Below, in pieces: positions 15,901-25,579 of a DNA stretch of 64,000 nucleotides. The notes under the pieces are model-generated. The model worked only from the letters and a program-made list of their open reading frames with translations. It ran no database searches and was not told the DNA's origin. Position 1 is the first letter of the stretch, and every line of letters begins with the position of its first letter. Origin of the DNA: Helicobacter ibis (GTDB lineage: Bacteria > Campylobacterota > Campylobacteria > Campylobacterales > Helicobacteraceae); NCBI RefSeq assembly GCF_027859255.1, contig NZ_JAQHXR010000001.1, positions 310,001 through 374,000 of the forward strand. Reading direction: 5' to 3'. A program made the position numbers and the translations under genes.

Positions 15901-17115
15901 ATGGATTTAGAATTAAAACTTAAAGAAGCTATGGAAGATATACAGCGTGGAGTGCAAGAGATAATAGGTATAGAATATATACAAAGTCTTGTCAATAAGT
16001 ATCTGCAAGATGGAACCACATTTACCATTAAGGCTGGTTTTGACCCAACTGCACCGGATTTGCATTTGGGACATAGTGTGTTATTGCAAAAACTAGCTAC
16101 CTTTCAAAAATATGGTGCGAAAGTTTATTTTCTAATAGGTGATTTTACTGGCATGATAGGCGATCCAAGCGGTAAGAGTGAGACTAGAAAACCACTTAGC
16201 AAAGAGCAAGTGTTAATGAATGCGAAAACTTATGAAGAGCAAGTATATAAGGTTTTAGATTCTTCTAAAATGGAGATAGTATTTAACTCAAAGTGGCTTG
16301 ATGAACTTGGGATTCGTGGTATGTTGGAGCTTTCATCAAAGTTTTCTGTTGCTAGAATGTTAGAGAGAGATGATTTTGAGAAAAGATATAAAAGCCAAAG
16401 CCCAATTAGTATTGTTGAATTTTTCTATCCTCTTTTGCAGGGATATGATTCAGTTGCCTTAAATTGTGATATAGAATTTGGTGGAACTGATCAGAAGTTT
16501 AATTTGCTTATGGGTAGGCATTTGCAAAAGGCTTATGGTTGCAATAAAGAACAATCAGTTGTTATGTTGCCACTGCTAGAAGGACTAGATGGTGTAAATA
16601 AAATGAGCAAAAGCTTAGGGAATTATGTCGGTATCACACAAGAGCCAAAAGAGATGTTTGGTAGATTGCTTAGTATTTCAGATGAACTTATGTGGAGATA
16701 TTATGAGCTTTTAAGCACAAAATCATTACAGCAAATAGAATCTCTAAAAGAGGGTGTAAAAAATGGCAGTTTGCACCCAAAGGCGATTAAAGAAGAATTA
16801 GCATTAGAGATAATAACCAAATATCATGATGAAAAAAGTGCCAAAGAAGCACAAGAGGAATTTGCTAAAGTGTTTAGCAAAGATGAGCTACCAAGCGATA
16901 TTGAAGAGTTTGTAAAAGAAGAAGGAATTTGGATAGCACAAGTGCTTAGTGAATGCAAGCTATCATCTTCTAATTCTGAATCTATACGATTAATTAAGCA
17001 GGGTGGTGTAAAAATTAACCAACAAAAACTAGAAGATTCCAAACTCAACTTAACTAGTGGAGAATATATAATACAAGTTGGAAAAAGAAAATTTGCAAAA
17101 GTAATTATAAAATAA
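15901..17115 (+). CDS. tyrS: Tyrosine--tRNA ligase
   Basis: Class I synthetase charging tRNA-Tyr. The 404 residues contain AGFDPTAPDLHLGHSVLLQ (HIGH-type motif HLGH), FGGTDQKFNLLMGR, and NKMSKSLGNYVG (KMSKS). A C-terminal S4-like RNA-binding segment (ESIRLIKQGGVKINQQKL) follows. Length and motifs fit the TyrZ-like form common in Campylobacterota. It starts 9 nt after spoT and is co-transcribed with it. Confidence 0.97.
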   Translation: MDLELKLKEAMEDIQRGVQEIIGIEYIQSLVNKYLQDGTTFTIKAGFDPTAPDLHLGHSVLLQKLATFQKYGAKVYFLIGDFTGMIGDPSGKSETRKPLSKEQVLMNAKTYEEQVYKVLDSSKMEIVFNSKWLDELGIRGMLELSSKFSVARMLERDDFEKRYKSQSPISIVEFFYPLLQGYDSVALNCDIEFGGTDQKFNLLMGRHLQKAYGCNKEQSVVMLPLLEGLDGVNKMSKSLGNYVGITQEPKEMFGRLLSISDELMWRYYELLSTKSLQQIESLKEGVKNGSLHPKAIKEELALEIITKYHDEKSAKEAQEEFAKVFSKDELPSDIEEFVKEEGIWIAQVLSECKLSSSNSESIRLIKQGGVKINQQKLEDSKLNLTSGEYIIQVGKRKFAKVIIK

Positions 17116-17126
17116 AGAGGGAAGCT

Positions 17127-18209
17127 ATGGGACTAAAACCTTTAAAAATTGGACAATATACAATACCTTTACCTATATTTCAAGGGGGTATGGGAATTGG
17201 CATTAGTTGGGATAATCTAGCAGGAAATGTATCTAAGTGTAATGCAATGGGTATTATCTCTTGTGTTGGGACTGGGTATTATAAAAATAGAGAATTTATA
17301 CAAAAATCAATCAAGAATCGTCCATTTGATACTATGAATTTTTACTCTAAAGATTCTTTGTTTGAAATATTTAAAAATGCTAGAAAAATATGTGGTGATA
17401 AGCCACTTGGAGCAAATATTTTATATGCAATAAATGAATATGGTAGAGTAGTAAGAGATGCGTGTGAGGCTGGTGCAAATATGATAATAACTGGTGCTGG
17501 ATTGCCTACTAATATGCCTGAATTTACAAGCAACTTTCCAAATGTAGCATTAATTCCCATAGTATCATCTGCAAAGGCATTGAGAATATTATGCAAAAGA
17601 TGGGAGGGAAGATATAAGAAAATCCCTGATGCAGTCATTGTTGAAGGACCTCTAAGTGGAGGACATCAAGGTGTTAGTTATGAAGACTGCTTCAAAGCAG
17701 AACATCAGCTTGAATCTATATTACCACAAGTAGTAGAGGAGAGTAAGAATTGGGGGGAGATTCCAATTATTGCAGCAGGTGGCATTTGGGATAGGGGTGA
17801 TATTGATAGAATGATTTCTCTTGGTGCTAGTGGTGTGCAAATGGGGACTAGATTCTTAGGTGCAAAAGAATGTGATGCAAAATATTACAATGAGCTTATG
17901 TTAAAAGTAAAAAAAGAAGATATAGAGCTCATAAAATCTCCTGTTGGATATCCTGCTAGAGCGATTGTTACTGGTATAATTAAGGCACTAAGGGAAGGAA
18001 AAGCACCAAAGATAGCTTGTATAAGTAATTGTGTCTCACCATGCAATAGAGGAGAAGAGGCAAAAAAGGTTGGATACTGCATTGCTGATGGATTAGGAGA
18101 TGGGTATCGTGGAGATATAGAAAATGGTTTATTCTTTACTGGTGCTAATGGATATAGGATTGATAAGATTCAAAGTGTCCAAGAAATTATAGATGAACTA
18201 ACCAAATGA
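17127..18209 (+). CDS. Nitronate monooxygenase family FMN oxidoreductase
   Basis: A TIM-barrel flavoprotein of 360 residues. Visible blocks are LPIFQGGMGIGISWDNLAG (N-terminal flavin site), GANMIITGAGLPTNMPEF, VIVEGPLSGGHQG (the SGGHxG loop) and IIAAGGIWDRGDIDRMISLGASGVQMGTRFLG (phosphate-binding end). Family members oxidise alkyl nitronates or act as NAD(P)H flavin oxidoreductases. The extended C-terminus with ISNCVSPCNRGEEAK and YCIADGL is characteristic of a subgroup whose substrate I cannot name. The ribosome site GAGGGAA is present. Its stop overlaps the amidase start (ATGA). Confidence 0.88.
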   Translation: MGLKPLKIGQYTIPLPIFQGGMGIGISWDNLAGNVSKCNAMGIISCVGTGYYKNREFIQKSIKNRPFDTMNFYSKDSLFEIFKNARKICGDKPLGANILYAINEYGRVVRDACEAGANMIITGAGLPTNMPEFTSNFPNVALIPIVSSAKALRILCKRWEGRYKKIPDAVIVEGPLSGGHQGVSYEDCFKAEHQLESILPQVVEESKNWGEIPIIAAGGIWDRGDIDRMISLGASGVQMGTRFLGAKECDAKYYNELMLKVKKEDIELIKSPVGYPARAIVTGIIKALREGKAPKIACISNCVSPCNRGEEAKKVGYCIADGLGDGYRGDIENGLFFTGANGYRIDKIQSVQEIIDELTK

Positions 18210-19327
18210 TTAGAATAATTTTTTGTATCTTTATTTATTGTGCTTTTATTAATGCTAGTGATTTAAAGATAACTTCTATTACACAAACAAATAATGGCGT
18301 ATCTTTATTTTTTAATAAAGCTATAAAGGCTAGTGCTTTTAAAGCATTTACGCTAAAAAATAATGATGAGATTCGATATGTATATGATATAAGTGCAGAC
18401 TTATTGGGTAATGCTAGGGTGTTTGAGTTTGAAGGTGATGTTATAGTTAAGATTGCACAAAATGCACCAAACAAGGTAAGGCTTGTGCTAAGCACAAAAA
18501 AAGAACTAAGAGCAAAATGGAAATATGCACAAAAAAAGGCAATCTTAGAAATACCAAATGCAAAAAGTGTAAATAAAGTTTCAATCGCTTCATTGTTTGA
18601 CACTCACAAAAAAGAAAATAAAAGCACAACGAATACAAAAGCAGAATCTACAAAGCAAAAAATAATCGTAATAGATCCTGGTCATGGTGGCAAGGATTGT
18701 GGTGCTGTTGGGATTGATAAAGTATGCGAAAAAACAATTGTATTAAATATAGGAAAGTATCTAAGCGAAGAGCTAAAAAAGCGTGGATATAAAGTATATA
18801 TGACTAGAAGCAAAGATGTGTTTATAAGCCTAAGAGATAGAACTAAATTTGCAAACAATAAAAATGCTGATTTGTTTATATCAATACACGCAAATGCGGT
18901 TTCTGAAAACAAAACAAAGCTTCAAGGAATTGAGAGTTATTTCTTGTCTACTGCTAGGAGTGAGAGAGCTAAGAAGGTTGCTGCATTAGAAAATAAAGAC
19001 GATACTGAAGTTATGAATTATTTCTCTAAACAATCATTCTTAAATACTCTAAACACACAAAGAATCGTAGCTTCAAATAGGCTTGCCATTGATATTCAAT
19101 ATGGTATGTTGCAGTCTGTAAAGAAAAACTATAGCGTAGTAGATGGCGGTGTTAGGGAGGGACCATTTTGGGTGCTAGTTGGTGCTATTATGCCATCTGT
19201 ATTAATTGAGAGTGGATATCTAACTCACCCAACAGAGGGTAAGAGATTGACTAAATCATCATTTCAAAAGGCATTAAGCATTGGTATTGCTAATGGTGTT
19301 GATGGATATTTCTTAAAAAATCCATAG
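18206..19327 (+). CDS. N-acetylmuramoyl-L-alanine amidase (AmiA/AmiC type)
   Basis: A periplasmic zinc amidase that cleaves stem peptides from peptidoglycan and aids daughter-cell separation. The 373 residues start with a signal peptide (MIRIIFCIFIYCAFINA), then an AMIN-like beta domain (about 18-120), a Lys/Asn-rich linker, and an Amidase_3 domain (about 145-370) with VIDPGHGGKDCGAVG, DLFISIHANA and MPSVLIESGYLTHPTEG (Zn ligands and catalytic Glu). It corresponds in position and architecture to the H. pylori amidase linked to coccoid conversion (recalled). ATGA overlap with the upstream gene. Confidence 0.93.
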   Translation: MIRIIFCIFIYCAFINASDLKITSITQTNNGVSLFFNKAIKASAFKAFTLKNNDEIRYVYDISADLLGNARVFEFEGDVIVKIAQNAPNKVRLVLSTKKELRAKWKYAQKKAILEIPNAKSVNKVSIASLFDTHKKENKSTTNTKAESTKQKIIVIDPGHGGKDCGAVGIDKVCEKTIVLNIGKYLSEELKKRGYKVYMTRSKDVFISLRDRTKFANNKNADLFISIHANAVSENKTKLQGIESYFLSTARSERAKKVAALENKDDTEVMNYFSKQSFLNTLNTQRIVASNRLAIDIQYGMLQSVKKNYSVVDGGVREGPFWVLVGAIMPSVLIESGYLTHPTEGKRLTKSSFQKALSIGIANGVDGYFLKNP

Positions 19328-19335
19328 GATAAGAT

Positions 19336-20181
19336 ATGAAAAAACTAACATTCCCTCAATTATTGTTTTCATCTATATTTTTTGTAATAGCAATTTTTAA
19401 TATATTGTTATTGCTATTATCAGGTAGTGTTAGTGAATTATCACAGATGTTTAGACTTATGACAGAGCCACATGGAGTTTATTTTTTTATAGAAATTACT
19501 TTTTTAGTATGTGGATTTATATTTAGTATCTTTAGTATGTTTAGGGTTTATAATCTTCCTAAATTATACATGTTGTTTATATTTTATATGGCTTGTTTAT
19601 TTTTGTATCTTTTGTATTATGAGATTTTTGTAGTTGTTAGGAGTGATTTGGATTTATTTTCTTTAGAAGATACTTTAGCATTTAATAGAGATACTATGTT
19701 TGTCAAACCATATAGACAAATGTTTGTTGATTATATTATGTATATATTTTTTGTTATTTTGCCTAGCATTATTTATATTTTTTCTCTAAACTTTAGCAAA
19801 CAAACAAAAATAGGCAGAATCTTACATCTAACAAAACCAAATTTAAATGTTGTAATAAGCACACTTTTTGCATTTTCTATTGCACCATTTTTTAGTGGTG
19901 ATATATTTGGATATATTGATATGGTAATGTTGGTATTTGGTGTGTGTTTGGTGATATTTATATGGGTGAAGAAAAAGTTAATTTTAGATTCATATGAATA
20001 TTTTAATTTATTTTTACTACTTATTATTTCTTGTGTTATGATTGTTTGTTCGCATAAGTTTGTGGATATTGAATCTTATTTTGAGATTCGCAAGTCCATT
20101 TATGCATTTGTATTATTTGGGTGGTGCAATATGTGGATGGTAAAGTTAAAGGCAAAATCGCTACAAAAGGATATAAAATGA
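19336..20181 (+). CDS. Polytopic membrane protein, function unknown
   Basis: I do not recognise a family. The 281-residue product has about seven to eight hydrophobic helices (near 7-30, 48-70, 76-100, 130-152, 170-188, 194-213, 222-243, 250-270) and few charged residues outside short loops. No catalytic motif or cysteine cluster stands out. It starts 9 nt after the amidase gene and overlaps trpB by ATGA, so it is an embedded member of the same operon. A cell-envelope role is possible from its neighbours but unproven. Confidence 0.8.
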   Translation: MKKLTFPQLLFSSIFFVIAIFNILLLLLSGSVSELSQMFRLMTEPHGVYFFIEITFLVCGFIFSIFSMFRVYNLPKLYMLFIFYMACLFLYLLYYEIFVVVRSDLDLFSLEDTLAFNRDTMFVKPYRQMFVDYIMYIFFVILPSIIYIFSLNFSKQTKIGRILHLTKPNLNVVISTLFAFSIAPFFSGDIFGYIDMVMLVFGVCLVIFIWVKKKLILDSYEYFNLFLLLIISCVMIVCSHKFVDIESYFEIRKSIYAFVLFGWCNMWMVKLKAKSLQKDIK

Positions 20182-21380
20182 AAAAACCATATCTAAAACA
20201 ATTCCCAGATGAGAGTGGATTTTTTGGTAAGTTTGGCGGTAGCTTTGTTCCAGAGGAAGTAAAAAAAGCTATGCAAGAGATAAATGAGGCTTATGATTTA
20301 ATAGCACAAAATTCTGATTTTATAGCAGAGTTACGCAAGATAAGAAAGCACTTTCAAGGTCGTCCAACTCCGATATATTTCGCACATAATCTAACAAAAA
20401 AATATGGTGGCGCTGGAATCTACTTTAAAAGAGAGGATTTAAATCATACAGGTGCTCATAAGCTAAATCACTGCATGGGCGAGGGATTACTAGCTAAGTT
20501 TATGGGCAAAAAGAAGCTAATAGCAGAAACTGGAGCAGGACAACATGGGGTTGCACTTGCTACTGCTGCGGCGTATTTTGGGCTTGAATGTGAAATACAC
20601 ATGGGTGAGATAGATATACAAAAAGAATATCCAAATGTAGTTAGAATGAAAATTCTAGGAGCTAAGGTTGTTCCAGTTAGCTTTGGTGCAAAGACATTAA
20701 AAGAGGCTGTGGATTCTGCATTTGAATCTTATATGAGCGATTTGGAAAATTCTATGTATGCAATAGGTTCTGTTGTAGGACCACATCCATTTCCAAGGAT
20801 GGTTAGAGATTTTCAAGCTATTGTAGGTATCGAATCTAAAGAGCAGTTTTTAGAGATGACTGGGGAGTTGCCTGATATTGTTACTGCTTGTGTTGGTGGT
20901 GGAAGTAATGCACTTGGTATTTTTAGTGGATTTATAGATGATAGTGTTGAGCTAGTTGGGGTTGAGCCTCTTGGTCGGGGTAGTGAATATGGCAATCATG
21001 CTTCATCTCTTAGCTATGGAGAAGAGGGAATTATGCATGGGTTTAACTCTATTATGCTAAAAGATTCATCTGGCAATCCAGCTTCTGTATATAGTGTAGC
21101 AAGTGGTTTAGATTATCCAAGTGTTGGACCAGAACATGCATATTTGCATAGTATAGGTAGGACTAAGGTAGAGTGTATAAGTGATAATGAGGCTATCTCT
21201 GCGTTTTTTGAACTTAGCAAAGAAGAGGGGATAATACCAGCTATTGAATCAAGTCATGCAGTAGCATATGCACTAAAAATAGCAAAAGACTTGAAAGGCA
21301 AGAAGATTCTAGTAAATCTAAGTGGTAGGGGAGATAAGGATATAGATTTTATTGTAAATACCTATGGCTATTCTTTGTGA
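20178..21380 (+). CDS. trpB: Tryptophan synthase beta chain
   Basis: PLP enzyme joining indole and serine to tryptophan. I start at ATG 20178 (400 residues, [21 protein letters not shown]); it overlaps the upstream stop (ATGA) and has AAAAGGAT before it. An in-frame ATG at 20121 lies inside the previous gene. Seen: [14 protein letters not shown] (PLP Lys), [10 protein letters not shown] (catalytic Glu), [11 protein letters not shown] (phosphate cup) and LSGRGDKD at the C-terminus. These are TrpB1 features. No trpA or other trp gene is in the window. A lone TrpB could scavenge indole or work with a distant TrpA. It overlaps pdxA tail to tail by 13 bases. Confidence 0.93.
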   Translation: MKKPYLKQFPDESGFFGKFGGSFVPEEVKKAMQEINEAYDLIAQNSDFIAELRKIRKHFQGRPTPIYFAHNLTKKYGGAGIYFKREDLNHTGAHKLNHCMGEGLLAKFMGKKKLIAETGAGQHGVALATAAAYFGLECEIHMGEIDIQKEYPNVVRMKILGAKVVPVSFGAKTLKEAVDSAFESYMSDLENSMYAIGSVVGPHPFPRMVRDFQAIVGIESKEQFLEMTGELPDIVTACVGGGSNALGIFSGFIDDSVELVGVEPLGRGSEYGNHASSLSYGEEGIMHGFNSIMLKDSSGNPASVYSVASGLDYPSVGPEHAYLHSIGRTKVECISDNEAISAFFELSKEEGIIPAIESSHAVAYALKIAKDLKGKKILVNLSGRGDKDIDFIVNTYGYSL

Positions 21381-22279
21381 GCCATTTTTACTGCCATTTT
21401 TACTGCGTTGATATAGCTTTTTATATGTGCTTTATTTTTATAAGCTATATCAAATGCACAGCCATGATCTACTGAAGTGCGTATTATGGGTATATTTAGC
21501 GTTATATTTATACTTTCTTTAAAATATAGGGTTTTTAGCGGTATTAATCCTTGGTCATGATACATTGCTACATAGTATTTTAAATGTTTCCCGTTAAATG
21601 CTACATCAGGCACAAGTGGTCCTTGAAATACTTCTTTGTTTAGCTTGGTATTTGCTATTTTGATTGCTTTTATTATTTCTTTTTCTTCATTTCCTAGCAC
21701 ACCAAAATCACCAGCATGAGGGTTTAGCCCCAATACACCACATTTTTTATCCACAAAAGATGAAATATTTATTAAAAACTTACTTAGAGATTCAGAATTT
21801 ATCGTGTTTGGAACATCTCTTAGAGGTATATGGTCGCTAAATAGGGCTACAAACATTCTAGGAGATCCTAGAATCATTATTGCCTCACTTTTAAAATAAT
21901 CCCTTAAGGCATCTGTATGACCTTTGTATTTTATATTTGCTAATTCCCATGCTTTTTTGTGTATCGGCATTGTTATGATTGCTTTTACTTTTTTTGTCTT
22001 TGCTAATGCAACTGATTTTTTAAAGCTTTTATATGAATATAACCCACTATCTTTATCTATTGTAGAGGGAGATATTGTTGGGATATTTTTATCTATCTTT
22101 TGGCATTTTATATCTTTTGGCATTTTATATCTTATGAGTTTTGCAGCCTTTTTTAGAATCTCTTTATCGACACAATAAATTGGTGTGCATAGTTTGCTTA
22201 TTTTTTTATGTGCTTTTAGGATTATTTCTGGTCCAATTCCATTTATATCGCCTATACTAATTGCTATTTTCAATAACAC
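21368..22279 (-). CDS. pdxA: 4-hydroxythreonine-4-phosphate dehydrogenase
   Basis: NAD(P)-dependent enzyme of the DXP-dependent pyridoxal phosphate pathway; its product is used by PdxJ. The 303 residues include [14 protein letters not shown] at the N-terminus, [39 protein letters not shown] (metal His) and [14 protein letters not shown] (second metal His block). It is shorter than E. coli PdxA but normal for Campylobacterota. pdxJ is not adjacent here, although it is in H. pylori (recalled). It overlaps the upstream DUF2393 gene by 10 bases. Confidence 0.94.
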   Translation of the reverse strand: MLLKIAISIGDINGIGPEIILKAHKKISKLCTPIYCVDKEILKKAAKLIRYKMPKDIKCQKIDKNIPTISPSTIDKDSGLYSYKSFKKSVALAKTKKVKAIITMPIHKKAWELANIKYKGHTDALRDYFKSEAIMILGSPRMFVALFSDHIPLRDVPNTINSESLSKFLINISSFVDKKCGVLGLNPHAGDFGVLGNEEKEIIKAIKIANTKLNKEVFQGPLVPDVAFNGKHLKYYVAMYHDQGLIPLKTLYFKESINITLNIPIIRTSVDHGCAFDIAYKNKAHIKSYINAVKMAVKMAHKE

Positions 22280-22809
22280 ATTCCTTTACTCTCAAGTATA
22301 TACTGCACTTGTGGGTTTGGAGATGGTATTACTGCTTTAAACTCTGTTGTTTGATTTTTCTCTAGTGGTGTTTTTAGGTGTTCATAGTGTATATAAGTTG
22401 GGAGTAATCTATACTTTATGTATCTGTATTTTTTTGTATTACTTGGTATGAAGTTTGTTGAAATCAAGCAACCTTTAAAATCAACATGGCTGATATTTGT
22501 GATGTTGCCTTCTACATAGTAGAATGAATCATATTGTAATTTTTCGTTTTTGCTTAAATTAAAGTCTATTTTTTTTATGTAGTTTTCCATTATATATTGA
22601 TATGCAATTGGTGCAGAAAAGAACAAAACAACACTAATAAGGAGTAAAAAAAACGCAATAACCCTACTTAATCTAAAGACAACGCTAAGCAAGAAAAAAA
22701 TCAAAATCACAAGAAAAATGCTAATTAATATCAAATAATCTGGTAGTGAGAAAAATTGCAACAATGTTGTTATTTTTGCAAAATATGCTTTTATTATAGA
22801 AGCATCCAT
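22270..22809 (-). CDS. DUF2393 family membrane protein
   Basis: A 179-residue protein with two hydrophobic helices near the N-terminus (about 24-45 and 50-70) and a mostly beta, exported-looking C-terminal domain (about 80-179) containing YYVEGNITNISHVDFKGC. The pattern resembles DUF2393, a family I recall from Helicobacter and Campylobacter. No function is known. It sits between hisIE and pdxA and overlaps pdxA by 10 bases, which indicates co-translation. Confidence 0.65.
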   Translation of the reverse strand: MDASIIKAYFAKITTLLQFFSLPDYLILISIFLVILIFFLLSVVFRLSRVIAFFLLLISVVLFFSAPIAYQYIMENYIKKIDFNLSKNEKLQYDSFYYVEGNITNISHVDFKGCLISTNFIPSNTKKYRYIKYRLLPTYIHYEHLKTPLEKNQTTEFKAVIPSPNPQVQYILESKGMCY

Positions 22810-22817
22810 GTTGTATC

Positions 22818-23504
22818 CTATTTTTTTCTAGAGTTTTTTTCGTCTATACCACTTGTGCCAACTCTTCTTAGTAGCTCTGTCCTTACTTCATCTAATGTTA
22901 TATTGCTAAAACTTAATCCAACTAGAGCGTGATAGAACAAATCTGCTGCTTCATATATTATTTCTTTTTTGTCTTTATCTTTGATTGCAAAGGCTAGTTC
23001 TGAAGATTCTTCTACTATTTTTTTGCCTATTTGATTTTCGCCTTTAGCAAATAGTGATGCTGTATATGACTTTTCTGTGCTGTCAAACTTTTTATCTTGT
23101 ATTGTATTAAATAGATTATCAAATATATCATAGATTTGTGTTGTATCTATGGAGTTAGATTGTGTTTTTACAATGCTATTTTGGTCTATTTTGTTAAAAA
23201 AACATGTAAGATTTCCGGTGTGGCATGCTATGCCATTTTGTTCTACTTTTAATAATAGACAATCATAATCGCAATCAAGCATTAATTCTACTATCTTTTG
23301 TGAATGTCCGCTACTTTCGCCCTTTTTCCATATTCTTTGTTTGTTTCTAGAAAAATAGTGTGCATATCCTGTTTGTATGGTTAGCTGTAGAGATTCTTTG
23401 TTCATAAAAGCACACATAAGAACTTCATTTGTTTTGCTATCTTGTGCTATTGCTGGGATTAGCCCATTTAGCTTATCCCATTGTATGCTACTTAGAATAT
23501 CCAT
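22818..23504 (-). CDS. hisI: Bifunctional phosphoribosyl-AMP cyclohydrolase / phosphoribosyl-ATP pyrophosphatase
   Basis: Performs steps two and three of histidine synthesis (HisIE fusion). The 228 residues have a cyclohydrolase half (1 to about 115; MCAFMNKESLQLTIQTGYAHYFSR, WKKGESSGHSQ, DCDYDCLLLKVEQNGIACHTG with the Cys zinc ligands) and a pyrophosphatase half (about 130-228; SYTASLFAKGENQIGKKIVEESSE, ADLFYHALV). H. pylori lacks histidine biosynthesis (recalled), so this gene argues for a different Helicobacter. It directly follows the SPFH gene. Other his genes are not in the window. Confidence 0.95.
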   Translation of the reverse strand: MDILSSIQWDKLNGLIPAIAQDSKTNEVLMCAFMNKESLQLTIQTGYAHYFSRNKQRIWKKGESSGHSQKIVELMLDCDYDCLLLKVEQNGIACHTGNLTCFFNKIDQNSIVKTQSNSIDTTQIYDIFDNLFNTIQDKKFDSTEKSYTASLFAKGENQIGKKIVEESSELAFAIKDKDKKEIIYEAADLFYHALVGLSFSNITLDEVRTELLRRVGTSGIDEKNSRKK

Positions 23505-24605
23505 TTATTGACCTATTGAAGATGCCCTTTGATTATCTTTTGAATCTAGCCATATATTTGGAGTTGCTCCACCCGGTGTTAAGAAAATTTTAGCATCTTT
23601 GTTTGTTTTTAATGCTTCGTTAAATTGTCCTTGAACTTCAATTTGGCGAAGTTGCAATAGTGGGCTATTTAAGCTTTGACTTATTAGCTTGTTTGCTTTT
23701 GCTTGTGCGTCTGCTTCAATTATTGTTGCATCAGCTACACCCTTTGCAAGTGCTGCTTTTTTCTCTGCTTCCTGTTTTGCTCTTTCTACTTCATATCTGG
23801 CTCTCTCTGCTTCTTGTCTTGCTACTTGCACTCTTTCTATTTGTTCTTTTATTGCAACTGGTAAGACTATCTCTGTTAATTGTATTGATACAAGCTCAAC
23901 AGGTCTATTTTCTAAGCTATTAATATTTTCTCTAAATTTTTGGTCAATTAGTGTTGCAATTTCATTTCTCTTTACAGGTAATTCTTCAGCTGGGAAGCTA
24001 CCAACAACATTTCTTACTATTTCTCTAATTACTGGAGTTATTATTCTTTCTTCCCAGTTTTGTCCCCAAGTTGCTATTGTTTGTGGCACACTTAGTGGAT
24101 CTAGTCTATATTGCACTGCTAATTCTACAAATACTGATAATCCCCTTGAATCTAGCACACTAATGGCTTGATTTTTCACACTACCTTCATCTCTAGAGCG
24201 GATATTTCCCTCTACGCTTGTAAATTCAGCGATTCTAACCTTTGTATTTACAGGGATTATTTTTTGAATCCCGGGGATAAAGAAGTGGATTCCCGGTTGT
24301 AGCGGAGTTTGGCTAAATTCACCAGTTGTGATTTTTACACCAACTTCACCACTATTTATTATTGTAAATGGTTTTAGTAAAAAAATAATTGCTATTAAAG
24401 CAACAATTAAGTAGATTACACCCATTTTCTTGCCGCTAGGCATATTAAAAGCTGGCATTTTTGGTTGGAATCCACCACCTCTATTACCTCCGCCAAATCC
24501 ACCATTACCACGCTTATCATTATTTGTGTTGGCATTTTCTTCCGTGTTGTTTTGTCTGTTGTTTCTGTTTTTGTTCTTTAAATGTTCATTTAAGTCAATA
24601 GGCAT
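23505..24605 (-). CDS. SPFH/prohibitin family membrane protein
   Basis: A 366-residue protein with a disordered Asn/Gly-rich N-terminus (about 1-58, including GGFGGGNRGGGF), one transmembrane helix (about 62-80, GVIYLIVALIAIIFLL), an SPFH (band 7) domain (about 80-250; GEVGVKITTGEFSQTPLQPGIHFFIPG) and a charged Ala/Glu/Arg coiled coil (about 250-300). It is like HflK/prohibitin and may scaffold membrane microdomains or modulate FtsH. The ribosome site AAGGGG precedes the ATG. It lies between ilvE and hisIE. Confidence 0.9.
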   Translation of the reverse strand: MPIDLNEHLKNKNRNNRQNNTEENANTNNDKRGNGGFGGGNRGGGFQPKMPAFNMPSGKKMGVIYLIVALIAIIFLLKPFTIINSGEVGVKITTGEFSQTPLQPGIHFFIPGIQKIIPVNTKVRIAEFTSVEGNIRSRDEGSVKNQAISVLDSRGLSVFVELAVQYRLDPLSVPQTIATWGQNWEERIITPVIREIVRNVVGSFPAEELPVKRNEIATLIDQKFRENINSLENRPVELVSIQLTEIVLPVAIKEQIERVQVARQEAERARYEVERAKQEAEKKAALAKGVADATIIEADAQAKANKLISQSLNSPLLQLRQIEVQGQFNEALKTNKDAKIFLTPGGATPNIWLDSKDNQRASSIGQ

Positions 24606-24615
24606 AAAACCCCTT

Positions 24616-25533
24616 TTAGTTGATATAAGTTAGCCAATGGCTATATTTTGTATTTCTTCCATATACTACATCAAAGTACGCTTCTTGTAGTTTTGAAGTT
24701 ATCTCTCCTCTTTTGCCATTTCCTATGATTCTATAGTCTAGCTCTTTTATTGGAGTGATTTCTGCTGCTGTGCCTGTAAAGAATGCTTCATCTGAAATAT
24801 ATACTTCATCTCTTGTAATATTTCGTCTAAGCACTTCTATACCCAAGTCTTTAGCAATTTGTATAACTGAATCTTGTGTGATAGATTCTAAAGATGAATC
24901 ATTTGGAGGAGTGATTAACTTCCCATTTCTAACTATAAAAAAGCACTCTCCGCTTCCTTCTGCTACAACACCATTTTCATCAAGCAATAATGCTTCTTCA
25001 AAACCGCATTGAGTTGCTTCGTATTTTGCCATTTGAGAGTTTAGATAGTTTCCAACTGCTTTTGCTTTGCCAAATAGTGCTTTTGATGAGTTTCTAGTAA
25101 ATGAAGAAGTTTTCACTCTAATTCCATTTTCTAATCCATCTTCTCCTAGATATGCACCCCACTGCCACGCTGCTATTGCTACATTTGTTGGAGAATTTCT
25201 ATGATATACACCCATAGAGCCATATCCTAGATATATCAATGGGCGTATGTAAGCATTGCTGGTGAAGTTGTTTTCTTTTATTAATTCTATTTGTGCATTT
25301 TGTAATTCTTGTTGATTATAAGGTGAGTTTATAGCAACTATTTTTGCAGAATCAAGTAGTCTTTTTGTGTGAGATTCAAGTCTAAAGATAGCCATTCCCT
25401 TATCGGTTTTATAGGCTCTTGTGCCTTCAAATACGCCATTTCCATAATGTAGTGTGTGAGTTAAGATATGCACCTTAGCATCAGCCCAAGGCACTAGCTT
25501 ACCATCCATCCATATTAATTTTGCTTCTACCAT
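24616..25533 (-). CDS. ilvE: Branched-chain amino acid aminotransferase
   Basis: Class IV PLP aminotransferase for the last step of leucine, isoleucine and valine synthesis. The 305 residues show WMDGKLVPWADAKVHILTHTLHYGNGVFEGTRAY (partly quoted as IlvE entry motif), AYIRPLIYLGYGSMGV, NYLNSQMAKYEA (after the PLP Lys region GKAKAVGNY), EALLLDENGVVAEGSGECFF and AFFTGTAAEITPI. AAGG precedes the ATG. It ends 10 nt before the SPFH gene on the same strand. Confidence 0.95.
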   Translation of the reverse strand: MVEAKLIWMDGKLVPWADAKVHILTHTLHYGNGVFEGTRAYKTDKGMAIFRLESHTKRLLDSAKIVAINSPYNQQELQNAQIELIKENNFTSNAYIRPLIYLGYGSMGVYHRNSPTNVAIAAWQWGAYLGEDGLENGIRVKTSSFTRNSSKALFGKAKAVGNYLNSQMAKYEATQCGFEEALLLDENGVVAEGSGECFFIVRNGKLITPPNDSSLESITQDSVIQIAKDLGIEVLRRNITRDEVYISDEAFFTGTAAEITPIKELDYRIIGNGKRGEITSKLQEAYFDVVYGRNTKYSHWLTYIN

Positions 25534-25579
25534 TACATAAACCTTAAAAATTTAGTGCAAAAATATATCAAAAAAATAC

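Noticed and set aside
20121-20177. Upstream ATG for trpB
   Set aside because: It lies inside the preceding membrane-protein gene, and the ATG at 20178 has the ribosome site, the ATGA overlap and the family N-terminus.
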